From positions 1 through 12,364 of the forward strand of contig JAJQCX010000031.1 of the NCBI GenBank assembly GCA_021202495.1: DNA of 12,364 nt. The letters are read 5' to 3'. Each line of letters begins with the position of its first letter. Position 1 is the stretch's first letter. The DNA is from Clostridia bacterium. GTDB lineage: Bacteria > Bacillota > Clostridia > UMGS1883. The notes below the pieces were generated by a model. The model had not been told where the DNA came from. It was given only the letters and a program-made list of their open reading frames with translations, and did not search any database. This document shows positions 1 through 7,430 of this stretch, one piece after another. Position numbers and translations under genes: made by a program.

Positions 1-126
1 CAAAGCTTCTTTTGCCGACTACAGCAGAAACGTTGAATCAACGCCGCGCGAAAACGCAACCGCAACGCTGCCCATACTTTTCAAGTAATCCTTTAATTTT
101 TGATATTTTATATCTGAATTTCTCAA
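1..126 (-). pseudogene. larE: LarE-like PP-loop sulfur transferase, N-terminal part, broken
   Basis: This is the start of a gene that runs off the left edge of the window. The frame from a TTG at 124-126 (GAGG at 135-138, 8-base spacing) reads a short helical lead-in, then SVAVAFSRGVDSTFLL, then TAG at 19-21, then SAKEAL. The LarE family (ATP-dependent sacrificial sulfur transferase, nickel-pincer cofactor synthesis, and related PP-loop enzymes) has SGGVDSTFLL followed by a Lys-hydrophobic-Ala stretch. The match in order and spacing is clear, including continuation of the family pattern after the stop. Two defects are seen: the PP-loop Gly is Arg, and a stop replaces the expected Lys. Either the gene is decaying or the sequence has errors near its end. 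It has its own promoter and operator upstream. Only about 40 codons are visible, so the LarE name rests on the PP-loop region alone. Confidence 0.6.
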
Positions 127-154
127 ATATTTCGCCTCAATTTACGGGGATTAA

Positions 155-180
155 CCTACTTTGTCTATCTTTTATATAGG
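155..180 (-). promoter_or_regulatory. 26-bp shared operator-like element, copy 1 (larE-like gene)
   Basis: Read on the minus strand it begins CCTATATAA and ends AAAGTAGG, 26 bp in all. The same ends and spacing occur at 8926-8951, and a diverged copy lies at 11415-11440. It starts 10 bp downstream of the -10 box of the larE-like promoter, so a bound protein would block initiation or early elongation. CCTA and TAGG form an inverted outer pair. An Rrf2-type sulfur regulator such as CymR is a plausible but unproven binder. Confidence 0.6.
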
Positions 181-190
181 CTATAAGCGT

Positions 191-220
191 ATTATATACC
201 TCTGTGAGGATATATGTCAA
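191..220 (-). promoter_or_regulatory. Sigma-A-type promoter of the larE-like gene
   Basis: The minus strand carries TTGACA at 215-220 and TATAAT at 191-196 with an 18-bp spacer, both perfect consensus boxes. Transcription should start near 184, some 58 bases before the TTG start. The promoter sits directly behind the terminator of the ABC-transporter operon, which separates the two transcription units. Confidence 0.75.
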
Positions 221-223
221 GAC

Positions 224-262
224 AAAATGAAAACGACAGCTTTGAAATTAAAACTGCCGTTT
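224..262 (-). terminator. Intrinsic terminator at the end of the nitrogenase-like/ABC operon
   Basis: On the minus strand, arms at 262-250 and 243-231 form a 13-bp stem with G-U pairs and a 6-base loop (249-244). A broken U-rich tail follows at 230-224. It lies about 70 bases after the ATPase stop codon. Nothing else is seen between it and the ATPase gene (263-332). Confidence 0.7.
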
Positions 263-332
263 CCACTTTGCAAAACAGAAATGAATTTAGAAGGTTATTT
301 CCAACCGCACATCATTTGACGCACGGAGGTTA

Positions 333-1088
333 TCAAATAATATATTCCGGCTCCTTGGGGAGTATGCGCTTTAAAAACTGCTTTGTCCTCTCCTCTTTGG
401 GATTATAAATCACCTCATCGGGAGTGCCTTGTTCAAGGATTGTTCCGCTGTCCATGAATACAACCTTATCCGCAACATCGGACGCAAAGGAAATCTCATG
501 CGTCACAACAATCATTGTAACGCCGCTTTGAGCGACTTTTTTTATTATGTCAAGCACCTCTCCCACAAGCTCCGGGTCGAGCGCGCTTGTCGGCTCGTCG
601 AAAAGAATAACCTCAGGATCGAGCACAACAGCCCGTGCAATACCTACCCGCTGCTGTTGACCGCCCGAAAGCTGTGAGGGGTAGCTCGTGAGCTTATCTC
701 CCAATCCTACCCATTCGAGAGCTTCCTTCGCCTTTTTTACGGCTTCGTTTTTTGGCATTTTCCGCGCCGTGATAAGCCCTTCCGTCACATTTTCAAGCGC
801 CGTTTTGTTCGCAAACAAATTATAATTTTGAAATACAAACGCCGTCTTTCTGCGCACATCCAATATTTCCTTTTTCCTCGCTCTGTGCAAATCCACAATC
901 TCGTTGCCTATCCTAAGCTCACCTGCGTCGGCTCTTTCGAGAAAATTTATGCAGCGCAGCAGCGTCGTCTTTCCCGAGCCGCTCACTCCGAGAATAACTA
1001 CCACGTCGCCCTTGTTCACGGTCAAGTCCACTCCGCGCAAAACCTTATTGTCGCCGAAGCGTTTTTTTACATTTCTAAGCTCTATCAT
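333..1088 (-). CDS. Polar amino-acid (cystine-type) ABC transporter ATPase
   Basis: This is the 251-aa ATP-binding subunit that powers the importer encoded just upstream. Walker A is GVSGSGKT at 34-41 (Val where most relatives have Pro), the Q-loop Gln is near 87, the signature LSGGQQQR is at 140-147, Walker B ending FDEP is at 162-166, and the switch His is near 197. Length and sequence fit the GlnQ/TcyN/YxeO class of polar amino-acid importers. The ATG at 1086-1088 is chosen because AGGAGG lies 5 bases upstream and the product then begins MIELRNVKKRF as in the family; a longer open frame to 1163 is not needed. The start overlaps the stop of the preceding permease gene as ATGA, so translation is coupled. 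This is the last gene of the operon, followed by a terminator. The substrate cannot be read from the ATPase; a sulfur amino acid or thioether is inferred from context. Confidence 0.93.
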   Translation of the reverse strand: MIELRNVKKRFGDNKVLRGVDLTVNKGDVVVILGVSGSGKTTLLRCINFLERADAGELRIGNEIVDLHRARKKEILDVRRKTAFVFQNYNLFANKTALENVTEGLITARKMPKNEAVKKAKEALEWVGLGDKLTSYPSQLSGGQQQRVGIARAVVLDPEVILFDEPTSALDPELVGEVLDIIKKVAQSGVTMIVVTHEISFASDVADKVVFMDSGTILEQGTPDEVIYNPKEERTKQFLKRILPKEPEYII

Positions 1089-1789
1089 ATCGTCCTCCTG
1101 AATTTTCCCGAATGCTTTTCCGCCTGCGCGGCAGCAAATTCGACCACTATCGAAAACGCCCAATAAATTACGGCTGCCGCCAAATAGCCTTCAAAAAAGC
1201 TGTAATCCACCATGCTCGGAATGAGGCTTCCTTGTGTCACCTCAATAATTCCCACAACGGAAACTATGCTCGAATTTTTGATAAGCCCTATCACGTTGTT
1301 CGTCAGCGGAGGAATTGTCACCGGCACTATCTGCGGCAAAATTATTTGCCGTATGGTTTGAATCTTTGTCAGCCCCACGCTGTAGCCCGCCTCGTTTTGG
1401 GCAAAATCAACCGATTCAAGAGCTCCGCGAATGCTCTCCGTCACTGAGCATATGGCGTTGAGCGAAAGTGCGAATATACCTATCCACAAGGTGTCCACGT
1501 CCGCAATTGTTTTGCTGCTGTGAAAAAAAGCGAAAACATCGTTCATGCAGCTCATAAAGAGCAGATTATAGATGAGCAGCGCCACAACAGTCGGCACACC
1601 TTGATAGAGCGTGACAAACACGGTAAAAATTTGACTTAATACAGGCACATTGTAAAAACGAACGAGTGCGATTATTCCGCCTATGATAATTGCGATAAAA
1701 AGCGATATAAACACCAGCTTAACCGTATTCGGAAAATAGGCAATGCCCGATTTCAGTCCGTCAAGAAGGTCGTCGAGATTAACGCTCAT
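1085..1789 (-). CDS. Polar amino-acid ABC transporter permease (second)
   Basis: This 234-aa integral membrane subunit belongs to the His/Glu/Gln/Cys-type importer family. Hydrophobic segments are visible at about residues 24-45, 52-77, 101-115, 165-185 and 205-225. The cytoplasmic EAA loop that docks on the ATPase is at about 133-153 (EAGYSVGLTKIQ...LPQ). The ATG at 1787-1789 overlaps the TGA of the upstream permease (ATGA), and the end overlaps the ATPase start in the same way. An open frame reaches 1831, but the extra residues are not permease-like. It forms a heterodimer with the permease at 1786-2487. Confidence 0.92.
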   Translation of the reverse strand: MSVNLDDLLDGLKSGIAYFPNTVKLVFISLFIAIIIGGIIALVRFYNVPVLSQIFTVFVTLYQGVPTVVALLIYNLLFMSCMNDVFAFFHSSKTIADVDTLWIGIFALSLNAICSVTESIRGALESVDFAQNEAGYSVGLTKIQTIRQIILPQIVPVTIPPLTNNVIGLIKNSSIVSVVGIIEVTQGSLIPSMVDYSFFEGYLAAAVIYWAFSIVVEFAAAQAEKHSGKFRRTI

Positions 1790-2487
1790 GTCTTCGCCTT
1801 CTTTCCGTATGTCACAGCCCTGTTCAGCCAATCAAACGCAATCCGCATGATAAAGCTTATGATTATGTATACTATCGCCACAAACACATATCCTTCAAGC
1901 ATATGTCCCTGTGCCGAGCCGAAAGCATTTGCTCGCCCCATGAGGTCGATAACGCCGATTGAAAACACAAGCGAAACATTCTGAAACAGGCACACAAAGT
2001 CAACTCCGAACGGCGGAATTGCCGTTTTAATCGCCTGCGGAAAAACAATCCGTACCATTGTCTGCAATTCCGTCAATCCGACGCTGTAACCCGCTTCAAT
2101 TTGTCCTATCGGGACTGCTTTAATTGCAGTATAGAAAATGGATGAGAGGAACGCTCCTTGGTTTAAAACAAACGTCACATACGCAAAATATATTTTATCC
2201 CATGTTCTGCCGATATTTAAGCCGAAAATCGGATTTATAAATATCGGCAGCCCGTACATTATAAGGAAAAGCTGCACCAGCATCGGCGTGCCGCGCATAA
2301 ACGAAATATATACCGTGCATATTTGATACAAAACCGGCGGTTTCTTCAGCCTGACGAACGCGACAAGCAAGCCTAAAATTATGCCTCCTATCGTCGCAAT
2401 TGCCACAATTTCAAACGTCACCGGCAAATACGGAAACACCTGCCGTGCCGCAGCGGTGAATCTGTCCCACGAAAATAGACCGCTCAT
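1786..2487 (-). CDS. Polar amino-acid ABC transporter permease (first)
   Basis: This 233-aa integral membrane subunit pairs with the next permease to form the channel. An N-terminal helix lies at about 22-46, further hydrophobic stretches at 60-85, 100-120 and 195-215, and the EAA loop at about 131-151 (EAGYSVGLTELQ...FPQ). It contains the GTPMLVQLF motif typical of HisM/GlnP/TcyL-type permeases. The start lies 6 bases after the TGA of the binding-protein gene, so it is in the same transcript and probably translationally coupled. Two different permeases, rather than one homodimer, are usual for TcyLM- and YxeN-like relatives. Confidence 0.92.
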   Translation of the reverse strand: MSGLFSWDRFTAAARQVFPYLPVTFEIVAIATIGGIILGLLVAFVRLKKPPVLYQICTVYISFMRGTPMLVQLFLIMYGLPIFINPIFGLNIGRTWDKIYFAYVTFVLNQGAFLSSIFYTAIKAVPIGQIEAGYSVGLTELQTMVRIVFPQAIKTAIPPFGVDFVCLFQNVSLVFSIGVIDLMGRANAFGSAQGHMLEGYVFVAIVYIIISFIMRIAFDWLNRAVTYGKKAKT

Positions 2488-2493
2488 GGCTCA

Positions 2494-3330
2494 TCACTCG
2501 CTTTCGGTGTAATCGCCGCCAAGCACCTCCACGGAAATCTCAGCCAAACGCCCCGATGCTTTCAATTCCTTCAAAGCGCCGTCAACCGCTTCCTGAAGCT
2601 CGGTGTTGCCCTTTTGATAGAGGTAATATGTCGACGACGACTGCAGCGGCTCGTCAAGCGCTCTCAAAAAGTCGCTGCCGTTGCCGTATTCTTCGTTCCA
2701 AACGTCAATGTCACGCTGTGTTTTAAATGTCGCGTCCCATCTGCCGTTCTTCAAGCCTTGGGTAACCTCCTCCGGCGTCCACGAATCAGTATTTTCAATT
2801 ATAATGGGATTGTCGGGATGTGCATTGTTATATTCCTCAACGTAGTATTGTGAATTGTCGCCGGTGGGAATGTAAACCACTTTGCCTGCAAGATCATCAA
2901 GCGTCTGAATGTCCGTGCGGCTTGTGAGCACGACCGGATATGTAACAAACGTCGTGTAGCTTTCCTTTCCGAAGAGATAATTTTCCTCTCTTTCGGGGTT
3001 TGTTTCATATTGGTGTGCCGCAAGGTCAATCTGTCCCGCGCCGAGAGAAACGAGAATGTTCTTAAACGCCGCTGTCTGATATTCAAATTCATACTGTGGC
3101 AAAAGCTCATCAACAGCCTTTAAAACCTCAAGCTCATAGCCCGCAAGATTGCCGTTGTCGTCAAGATAGCAATACGGCTCATATTCCGTTCCCGTGCCGA
3201 CAATTATCGTCTGCACACCCGCTTCTCCTTGTGCGTCGGAAGCCCCATTATTCGAGCATCCCGCCGAAAACGTCAGCAGAGCTGCAATGCCTGCAATTGC
3301 GACAAGTCTTTTAAAATTGATTCTTTTCAT
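2494..3330 (-). CDS. ABC transporter substrate-binding lipoprotein (family 3, amino-acid/cystine type)
   Basis: This 278-aa binding protein captures the substrate outside the cell and delivers it to the two permeases. It has a basic N-terminus (MKRINFKR), a hydrophobic segment, and a lipobox-like SAGC with Cys25 as the probable lipidated residue. A family-3 solute-binding fold follows: a GTEYEPYCYLDDNGNLAGYE region near 46-66, the AGQIDLAA motif near 97-105, and a hinge-region TGDNSQYYVEEY stretch. The ligand residues cannot be assigned by eye. The ATG at 3328-3330 has AGAGG about 9 bases upstream. The gene begins only 20 bases after the nifX-like stop, with no terminator or promoter between, which ties the importer to the nitrogenase-like genes. 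Cystine, a methylated thiol compound or another S-containing amino acid is an inference. Confidence 0.9.
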   Translation of the reverse strand: MKRINFKRLVAIAGIAALLTFSAGCSNNGASDAQGEAGVQTIIVGTGTEYEPYCYLDDNGNLAGYELEVLKAVDELLPQYEFEYQTAAFKNILVSLGAGQIDLAAHQYETNPEREENYLFGKESYTTFVTYPVVLTSRTDIQTLDDLAGKVVYIPTGDNSQYYVEEYNNAHPDNPIIIENTDSWTPEEVTQGLKNGRWDATFKTQRDIDVWNEEYGNGSDFLRALDEPLQSSSTYYLYQKGNTELQEAVDGALKELKASGRLAEISVEVLGGDYTESE

Positions 3331-3350
3331 AATTAACAGCCTCTTTCCGA

Positions 3351-3755
3351 TTATTTAAAATTTTTGAGTGATATGTGTCCGTCAACCCGCGAAAAATATC
3401 GCGTTATTTTGTCAAGCGCCTCCGCAATCGTACATTCAACGTCAAAGCACGATACTGCGGATTTTTCAAACTGCTTGCGGACATTAAAGCCCGCGCTTTT
3501 ACAGATTACACATCGACAATCGGACACAATTTCGGCTTTTGTGCGCCCTCCGCAGCCCGTAGCGGCGGGAGCGCACCCTCTACATCGCTCTCCCACCGCG
3601 CTCTTTTCTGCGGCAGGCGGCGCAATGCTCTCCCTTGTTTCGGAAAGCGTGTATTCCTCGCCCTGAACATTGTAAATCATGAGATTTTTCGCTTCGCCGA
3701 AGCTCAAATCCACATTTATTCCGTCCGAGGACGCCACCGCAATTTTATATGACAT
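3351..3755 (-). CDS. NifX/NifB-C-terminal-like protein, cysteine-rich (second copy)
   Basis: This 134-aa protein starts SYKIAVASSDG, the N-terminal signature of the dinitrogenase Fe-Mo cofactor biosynthesis family (NifX, NafY, NifB C-terminus). Members bind or carry Fe-S cofactor precursors. It differs from the other copy at 7431 by a middle rich in cysteine: Cys at about 58, 61, 68, 80, 82, 85, 103 and 108, including CxxCx6C and CxCxxC. That suggests it may bind a cluster itself. The stretch CVICKSAGFNVRKQFEKSAV resembles the last part of NifB/NifX domains in clostridia. The start is uncertain: ATG at 3753-3755 gives the family-like N-terminus but puts GGAG 12 bases away; ATG at 3762-3764 adds three residues with only 3 bases. 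It lies between nifK-like and the transporter genes. Confidence 0.85.
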   Translation of the reverse strand: MSYKIAVASSDGINVDLSFGEAKNLMIYNVQGEEYTLSETRESIAPPAAEKSAVGERCRGCAPAATGCGGRTKAEIVSDCRCVICKSAGFNVRKQFEKSAVSCFDVECTIAEALDKITRYFSRVDGHISLKNFK

Positions 3756-3767
3756 TATGCCCATCAG

Positions 3768-3779
3768 CTCCTTTCGGAG
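3768..3779 (-). promoter_or_regulatory. Small GAAA-loop hairpin covering the nifX-like ribosome binding site
   Basis: On the transcript, CUCC-GAAA-GGAG forms a 4-bp stem closed by a GNRA tetraloop. Its 3' arm is the only plausible Shine-Dalgarno of the downstream nifX-like gene. It could lower translation of that gene, but four pairs are weak. Confidence 0.35.
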
Positions 3780-3787
3780 AAAATTTG

Positions 3788-5086
3788 TTAATTGAAGCGC
3801 TGAAGCGCCACCGAATAAATATCCTCTATCAGGCGAATGCCTCCCGTGTATCCGACATAAAAATCATCCAGAACGACCTTGTCCTGCACAGGCCAGGCAA
3901 TGTTTAAGTAATGCCCCTGCATCTCGTTTGCAACCGCCTTTTCGTAATAGCTGCCCAAAATGAGCGGATATCCGTGATAATTATGTTCTCTTATTTCATT
4001 GTGAATTTTAAAGCTGTCGGTTTCAAAGGCAACCTCCGCCTTTATGCCGTAATTCAGACTTTCAAATTCCTTTTTAATGCTTTCGCGAAATTGCTTGGGC
4101 GTATCGTCCGTTACATATTGCTTTGCCGGAGTAAGCCCCAAATCATTCGCCAAAAATTTTGTTATCCCAAGCGTATACTGCGCGTCCGCCGCAACGGTGA
4201 ACTGCTTTGCCATAACTCTCGCCTCAAGGAACATATCGGCGTAGCGCTCTATGAGATAATAGTAATAATTTTCATGCCGCGTTATAACATCTTCAACAAT
4301 TTCCGGCTCAACGCCCGCAAACGATGCCACTTCGCGCAAGAATTTACTTGTTTCAAACGCTCCTATCGGCAGTGTTTTATAGTGAAGATAGGGGAGAGCA
4401 AGCTTTCTCTCCATTTTCTTCATGTTTCCGACCGATACCCACGGCGAAACGAGAAGATTGAACTCCGCTTCGGGAATTTTTTTGATATTTTCGAGTCCGC
4501 GCCCATAGCCGAATATTGTGTTCGGCACAAGCCCGATTTCACGCAAAAGGTTTTCTAACTCCCGCAGGTTTCCGAGCCAAAACAAATCCTGATAGGGAAC
4601 GTCGGCCCAGATGTTCACAAGCCCCTTTTGCCTCGTGTCGGACTTTTTCAAATATTGTTCGATAATTGCATCTATGACCTGTTCATGACCTTTGTAATTG
4701 TTGCCCTTAAATCCAGCCGTCGAAGCGTAAATCACCGGCTTTTCGGCATCTTTAAATTCCGATACAATCTCCTCAACATCGTCACCCACAATTTCAGGGA
4801 TGCAGCCGGTCAAAACGACGTATAAATCGGCATCGATAACTTTGAGCGCGTTTTCTATTGTTGAAGTGAGCTTTTTTGCCCCTCCGAACACAACGTCCTT
4901 TTCGTTTATGCTCGTACACGGAAATATGTTAGGCGAAAAATATCCGCTGCTTCCCACCGTGTCGGAAAGCTTTTGCGCACAGCCGGGACCCGAATGAAGA
5001 ATGGGGATTGCCCTTGTTATCGCCTGCACCGTCTGCATCGCGCCCATCGCGCACTTATAGCGTTGTTTGTCAAGCAACTTTGCCAT
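3788..5086 (-). CDS. Nitrogenase-like component 1, beta-type subunit (NifK/NifN-like)
   Basis: This 432-aa subunit is the partner of the NifD-like protein in a group IV-type nitrogenase-like reductase. The P-cluster cysteines of NifK (Av Cys70, Cys95, Cys153) have counterparts at Cys12 (RYKCAMGA), Cys36 (HSGPGCAQ) and Cys95 (LTGCIPEIVGDD). INEKDVVFGG at 60-69 is the conserved component-1 motif. An extra Cys57 sits in FPCTS. It lacks the long N-terminal arm of true NifK, as do NifN, BchB and other nitrogenase-like proteins. Three P-cluster-type Cys point to an active electron-transfer subunit rather than a scaffold. The ATG overlaps the TAA of the NifD-like gene by one base (TAATG), so the subunits are made in equal amounts. 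NifN remains an alternative name by homology, but no separate nifDK exists here for it to serve. Confidence 0.9.
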   Translation of the reverse strand: MAKLLDKQRYKCAMGAMQTVQAITRAIPILHSGPGCAQKLSDTVGSSGYFSPNIFPCTSINEKDVVFGGAKKLTSTIENALKVIDADLYVVLTGCIPEIVGDDVEEIVSEFKDAEKPVIYASTAGFKGNNYKGHEQVIDAIIEQYLKKSDTRQKGLVNIWADVPYQDLFWLGNLRELENLLREIGLVPNTIFGYGRGLENIKKIPEAEFNLLVSPWVSVGNMKKMERKLALPYLHYKTLPIGAFETSKFLREVASFAGVEPEIVEDVITRHENYYYYLIERYADMFLEARVMAKQFTVAADAQYTLGITKFLANDLGLTPAKQYVTDDTPKQFRESIKKEFESLNYGIKAEVAFETDSFKIHNEIREHNYHGYPLILGSYYEKAVANEMQGHYLNIAWPVQDKVVLDDFYVGYTGGIRLIEDIYSVALQRFN

Positions 5087-6549
5087 TACTTACCGCCCTC
5101 CTCTAAGAATTTGTCTACGTTTTGACCGTACCACCAATCCGTATACGGCAGCTTCACTCGCTTTGCCAGGTTTTGCTCAAAGCTTCTGTTATGTATGCTG
5201 TTTAAAATGTCGTGCGCAAATTCCAATGTATGCTTGTAACCGAATATTTTATATTCATCGTCTACATAAACTGCCGGCGTTCCGTTCTTTATCGCCCAAA
5301 CCGTAGAGCCCGGATGTCTTGACAAATACAAATCCGGCTGATATTTCTTCAAAATATTCATAACCTCATAGTTCTGCTGGTCGGCTACGCTTGCTTCAAA
5401 ATCTATATCATTGTTCAAAAGATATTCCATCGACGGCGGCACATCGCCGTTTTCGTATTTTTTATCATAGTGCCATGCAAGCGCCCAAACGACCTCAATT
5501 CCAAGCTCGTTCAATACTCTCGACACCTCGAACGTATATCCCGGTCCCATGCCGATTACCGCTTTAAGCCCCTTGAGCTGCTTCTTTATTTCTTCAATCT
5601 GCGGTATGTATATCGCTCTTTGCTCGGCGATATATTTTTCTATCTTTTCGCTTCTGTCGGTTACACGGCCTATCTCACGCAGCCACGTTTCAAACCCCGC
5701 AATACCGAGAGGGTTTATCGTGCGTATGTAAGGCACACCGTATTTTTCCTCCAATGCGTTTCCGAGGCAATTTCCGAGCGTTCCGCAAATGCACGTTGTC
5801 GCAAGCGACTCCGACATATGCGACAGTTCCTCCACAGTCGAATTACAATACAAAAACATAGGATACAAATCAAAATTCGCAAACATTTCGATGATTTCCG
5901 GTCTGATGCTCTCGAAAAAGTTTTTAAAATTGATGACATTGCGCTTTTTTTCGGGCGGCTTTACAATTGAGCTTAACACCGCATGATCCGCAATGTCAAA
6001 TCCCGTCGCCCAAATGCGTGACTTAAAACCCTCGCAGTGTACTGCCGCGATAGGTACGTCAATCTTGTCTTTGACATCATCGACAACGCTGTCGATGTCT
6101 TCGCCGATTATTCCCGTTGCGCACGAGCTTGATACAAATATAGCTTTCGGGCTGTATCTGCGGTATACCTCTAAAATTATTTCTTTCAAGCTCTCCGTTG
6201 AGCCGAATATCGTATCGTTTTCGTCCATGTCCGTTCCGACGTAAATTGTGTTGCTCTCTATCCCGCGTTTCTTTGCCATTACCCTGCTCATGTAATATGC
6301 ATTTGCCGCTACGGTTGAACATCCCGCCGGACCGTGATGAATGACCGCTACATCTATTATTGCTGCCAATTGGCTCAGCGCACATCCCGAAAGGCAGGTG
6401 CTTGACTGCGAAAAGCACCTTGAGCAGCCCCGCAGCGTACCGCATTCGCTCTGCTGTGCCAAATCGCTTAAGCTTCCGATATAGCCGGTGATAGACCCTA
6501 TGCGGTTTTCCCTTGTCGCCAAGTTTGAATTTTCAAGATTTATTGACAT
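5086..6549 (-). CDS. Nitrogenase-like component 1, alpha-type catalytic subunit (NifD/NifE-like)
   Basis: This 487-aa subunit likely carries the active-site metal cluster. P-cluster-type cysteines are Cys52 (25 residues before Cys77 in HHGPAGC, the family spacing) and Cys143 in SSSCATGIIGED. The cofactor Cys of NifD (Av 275) aligns with Cys255, 11 residues before EEKYG as in NifD. His440 in GYKHTLEFA is the candidate for Av His442, offset by about one residue. In the HCEGF...GFDIAD segment, Av Gln191 is replaced by Trp180 and His195 by Phe184, so dinitrogen is not the expected substrate. The N-terminus is Cys-rich (36, 42, 45, 52, 56), unlike NifD. The start has GAGG 8 bases upstream and follows the NifH-like gene by 14 bases. 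Sulfur neighbours suggest a methylthio-alkane reductase-like MarD role. This is inferred, not shown. Confidence 0.9.
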   Translation of the reverse strand: MSINLENSNLATRENRIGSITGYIGSLSDLAQQSECGTLRGCSRCFSQSSTCLSGCALSQLAAIIDVAVIHHGPAGCSTVAANAYYMSRVMAKKRGIESNTIYVGTDMDENDTIFGSTESLKEIILEVYRRYSPKAIFVSSSCATGIIGEDIDSVVDDVKDKIDVPIAAVHCEGFKSRIWATGFDIADHAVLSSIVKPPEKKRNVINFKNFFESIRPEIIEMFANFDLYPMFLYCNSTVEELSHMSESLATTCICGTLGNCLGNALEEKYGVPYIRTINPLGIAGFETWLREIGRVTDRSEKIEKYIAEQRAIYIPQIEEIKKQLKGLKAVIGMGPGYTFEVSRVLNELGIEVVWALAWHYDKKYENGDVPPSMEYLLNNDIDFEASVADQQNYEVMNILKKYQPDLYLSRHPGSTVWAIKNGTPAVYVDDEYKIFGYKHTLEFAHDILNSIHNRSFEQNLAKRVKLPYTDWWYGQNVDKFLEEGGK

Positions 6550-6563
6550 ATGACCACCCTCTC

Positions 6564-7412
6564 TTAAATTTTATAATCGTCCGCAATATCCATCATGCCG
6601 AACTCCATCAAAATTTCTTCAAGTCGCTCCTGCGTCATCGGTGTAGGAATGACAAAGTCCTCATTGTCAATCACTGCCTGCGCCAAATTGCGGTACTCCT
6701 GCGCCTGATTTGACTGCGGCTTATATTCAATCACCGTCTGACGGTGGATTTCCGCGTGCTGTACAACGTTGTCTCTCGGCACGAAATAGAGCAGCTTTGT
6801 TCCAAGTTCCTTTGCAAATGCCCTCAGCAGCGACAGTTCTCTGTCCACGTTCCTGCTGTTACAGATTATTCCGCCAAGCCTCACTCCGCCCGCCCTTGCG
6901 TAGCGGCTTATGCCCTTTGAAATGTTGTTCGCCGCGTAAAGCGCCATCATCTCCCCGCTCGCAACAATGTAAATTTCCTTTGCCTTTCCCTCACGGATAG
7001 GCATCGCAAAGCCGCCGCATACAACGTCGCCCAAAACGTCGTAGAATACATAGTCCAAATCGTCCGTATACGCTCCCAAGTTTTCAAGCATATTTATCGA
7101 GGTGATTATTCCGCGTCCCGCGCAGCCCACTCCGGGTTCGGGACCGCCCGACTCTACGCATTTTGTTCCGCCGTAGCCTATGCGCATTATCTGCGAAAGC
7201 TCAATGTCCTCGCCTTCATCACGGATGGTATCAAGCACAGTTTTCTGCGCCAACCCACCAAGCAGCAATCTTGTCGAATCCGCCTTCGGGTCGCAGCCCA
7301 CAACCATTACCTTTTTGCCCTTTTCCACAAGCCCCGCCGTCAAATTTTGCGTCGTTGTGGATTTGCCTATTCCGCCTTTTCCGTATATCGCAATCTGTCT
7401 CAAATTCGCCAT
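6564..7412 (-). CDS. NifH-like nitrogenase reductase (Fe protein)
   Basis: This 282-aa homodimeric ATPase delivers electrons one at a time to the D/K-like component. It is very close to textbook NifH: P-loop GKGGIGKS at 11-18, VGCDPKADSTR at 38-48, the bridging [4Fe-4S] ligands Cys97 (GVGCAGRG) and Cys132 (GDVVCGGFAMPIR), Arg100 (the residue ADP-ribosylated in some NifH), and DVLGDVVCGG as switch II. Length matches NifH. The N-terminus MANLRQIAIYGKGG matches family starts even though the AGGAG is a rather distant 12 bases. Alone it cannot distinguish N2 fixation from a nitrogenase-like function; the D/K subunits do that. It may also serve NifB-dependent cofactor insertion. The gene is centred between the nifX-like and nifD-like genes with 14-18-base gaps. 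Confidence 0.95.
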   Translation of the reverse strand: MANLRQIAIYGKGGIGKSTTTQNLTAGLVEKGKKVMVVGCDPKADSTRLLLGGLAQKTVLDTIRDEGEDIELSQIMRIGYGGTKCVESGGPEPGVGCAGRGIITSINMLENLGAYTDDLDYVFYDVLGDVVCGGFAMPIREGKAKEIYIVASGEMMALYAANNISKGISRYARAGGVRLGGIICNSRNVDRELSLLRAFAKELGTKLLYFVPRDNVVQHAEIHRQTVIEYKPQSNQAQEYRNLAQAVIDNEDFVIPTPMTQERLEEILMEFGMMDIADDYKI

Positions 7413-7430
7413 TTTTGTTCAAGTCTCCTT

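Noticed and set aside
1089..1163. Longer start for the ABC ATPase
   Set aside because: The ATG at 1086-1088 has AGGAGG at good spacing and gives the family N-terminus; the extension overlaps the permease gene far more and is not conserved-looking.
3911..4558. 215-codon plus-strand frame
   Set aside because: Antisense to the well-supported nifK-like gene; Arg/Phe/Ile-rich shadow composition.
5470..5970. 166-codon plus-strand frame
   Set aside because: Antisense to the nifD-like gene with no start signal or family resemblance.
3788..6549. NifEN scaffold or protochlorophyllide/chlorin reductase (BchNB) identity
   Set aside because: Component-1 subunits carry a full set of P-cluster-type Cys plus an active-site Cys, a nifB gene sits in the operon, and there is no tetrapyrrole gene nearby.
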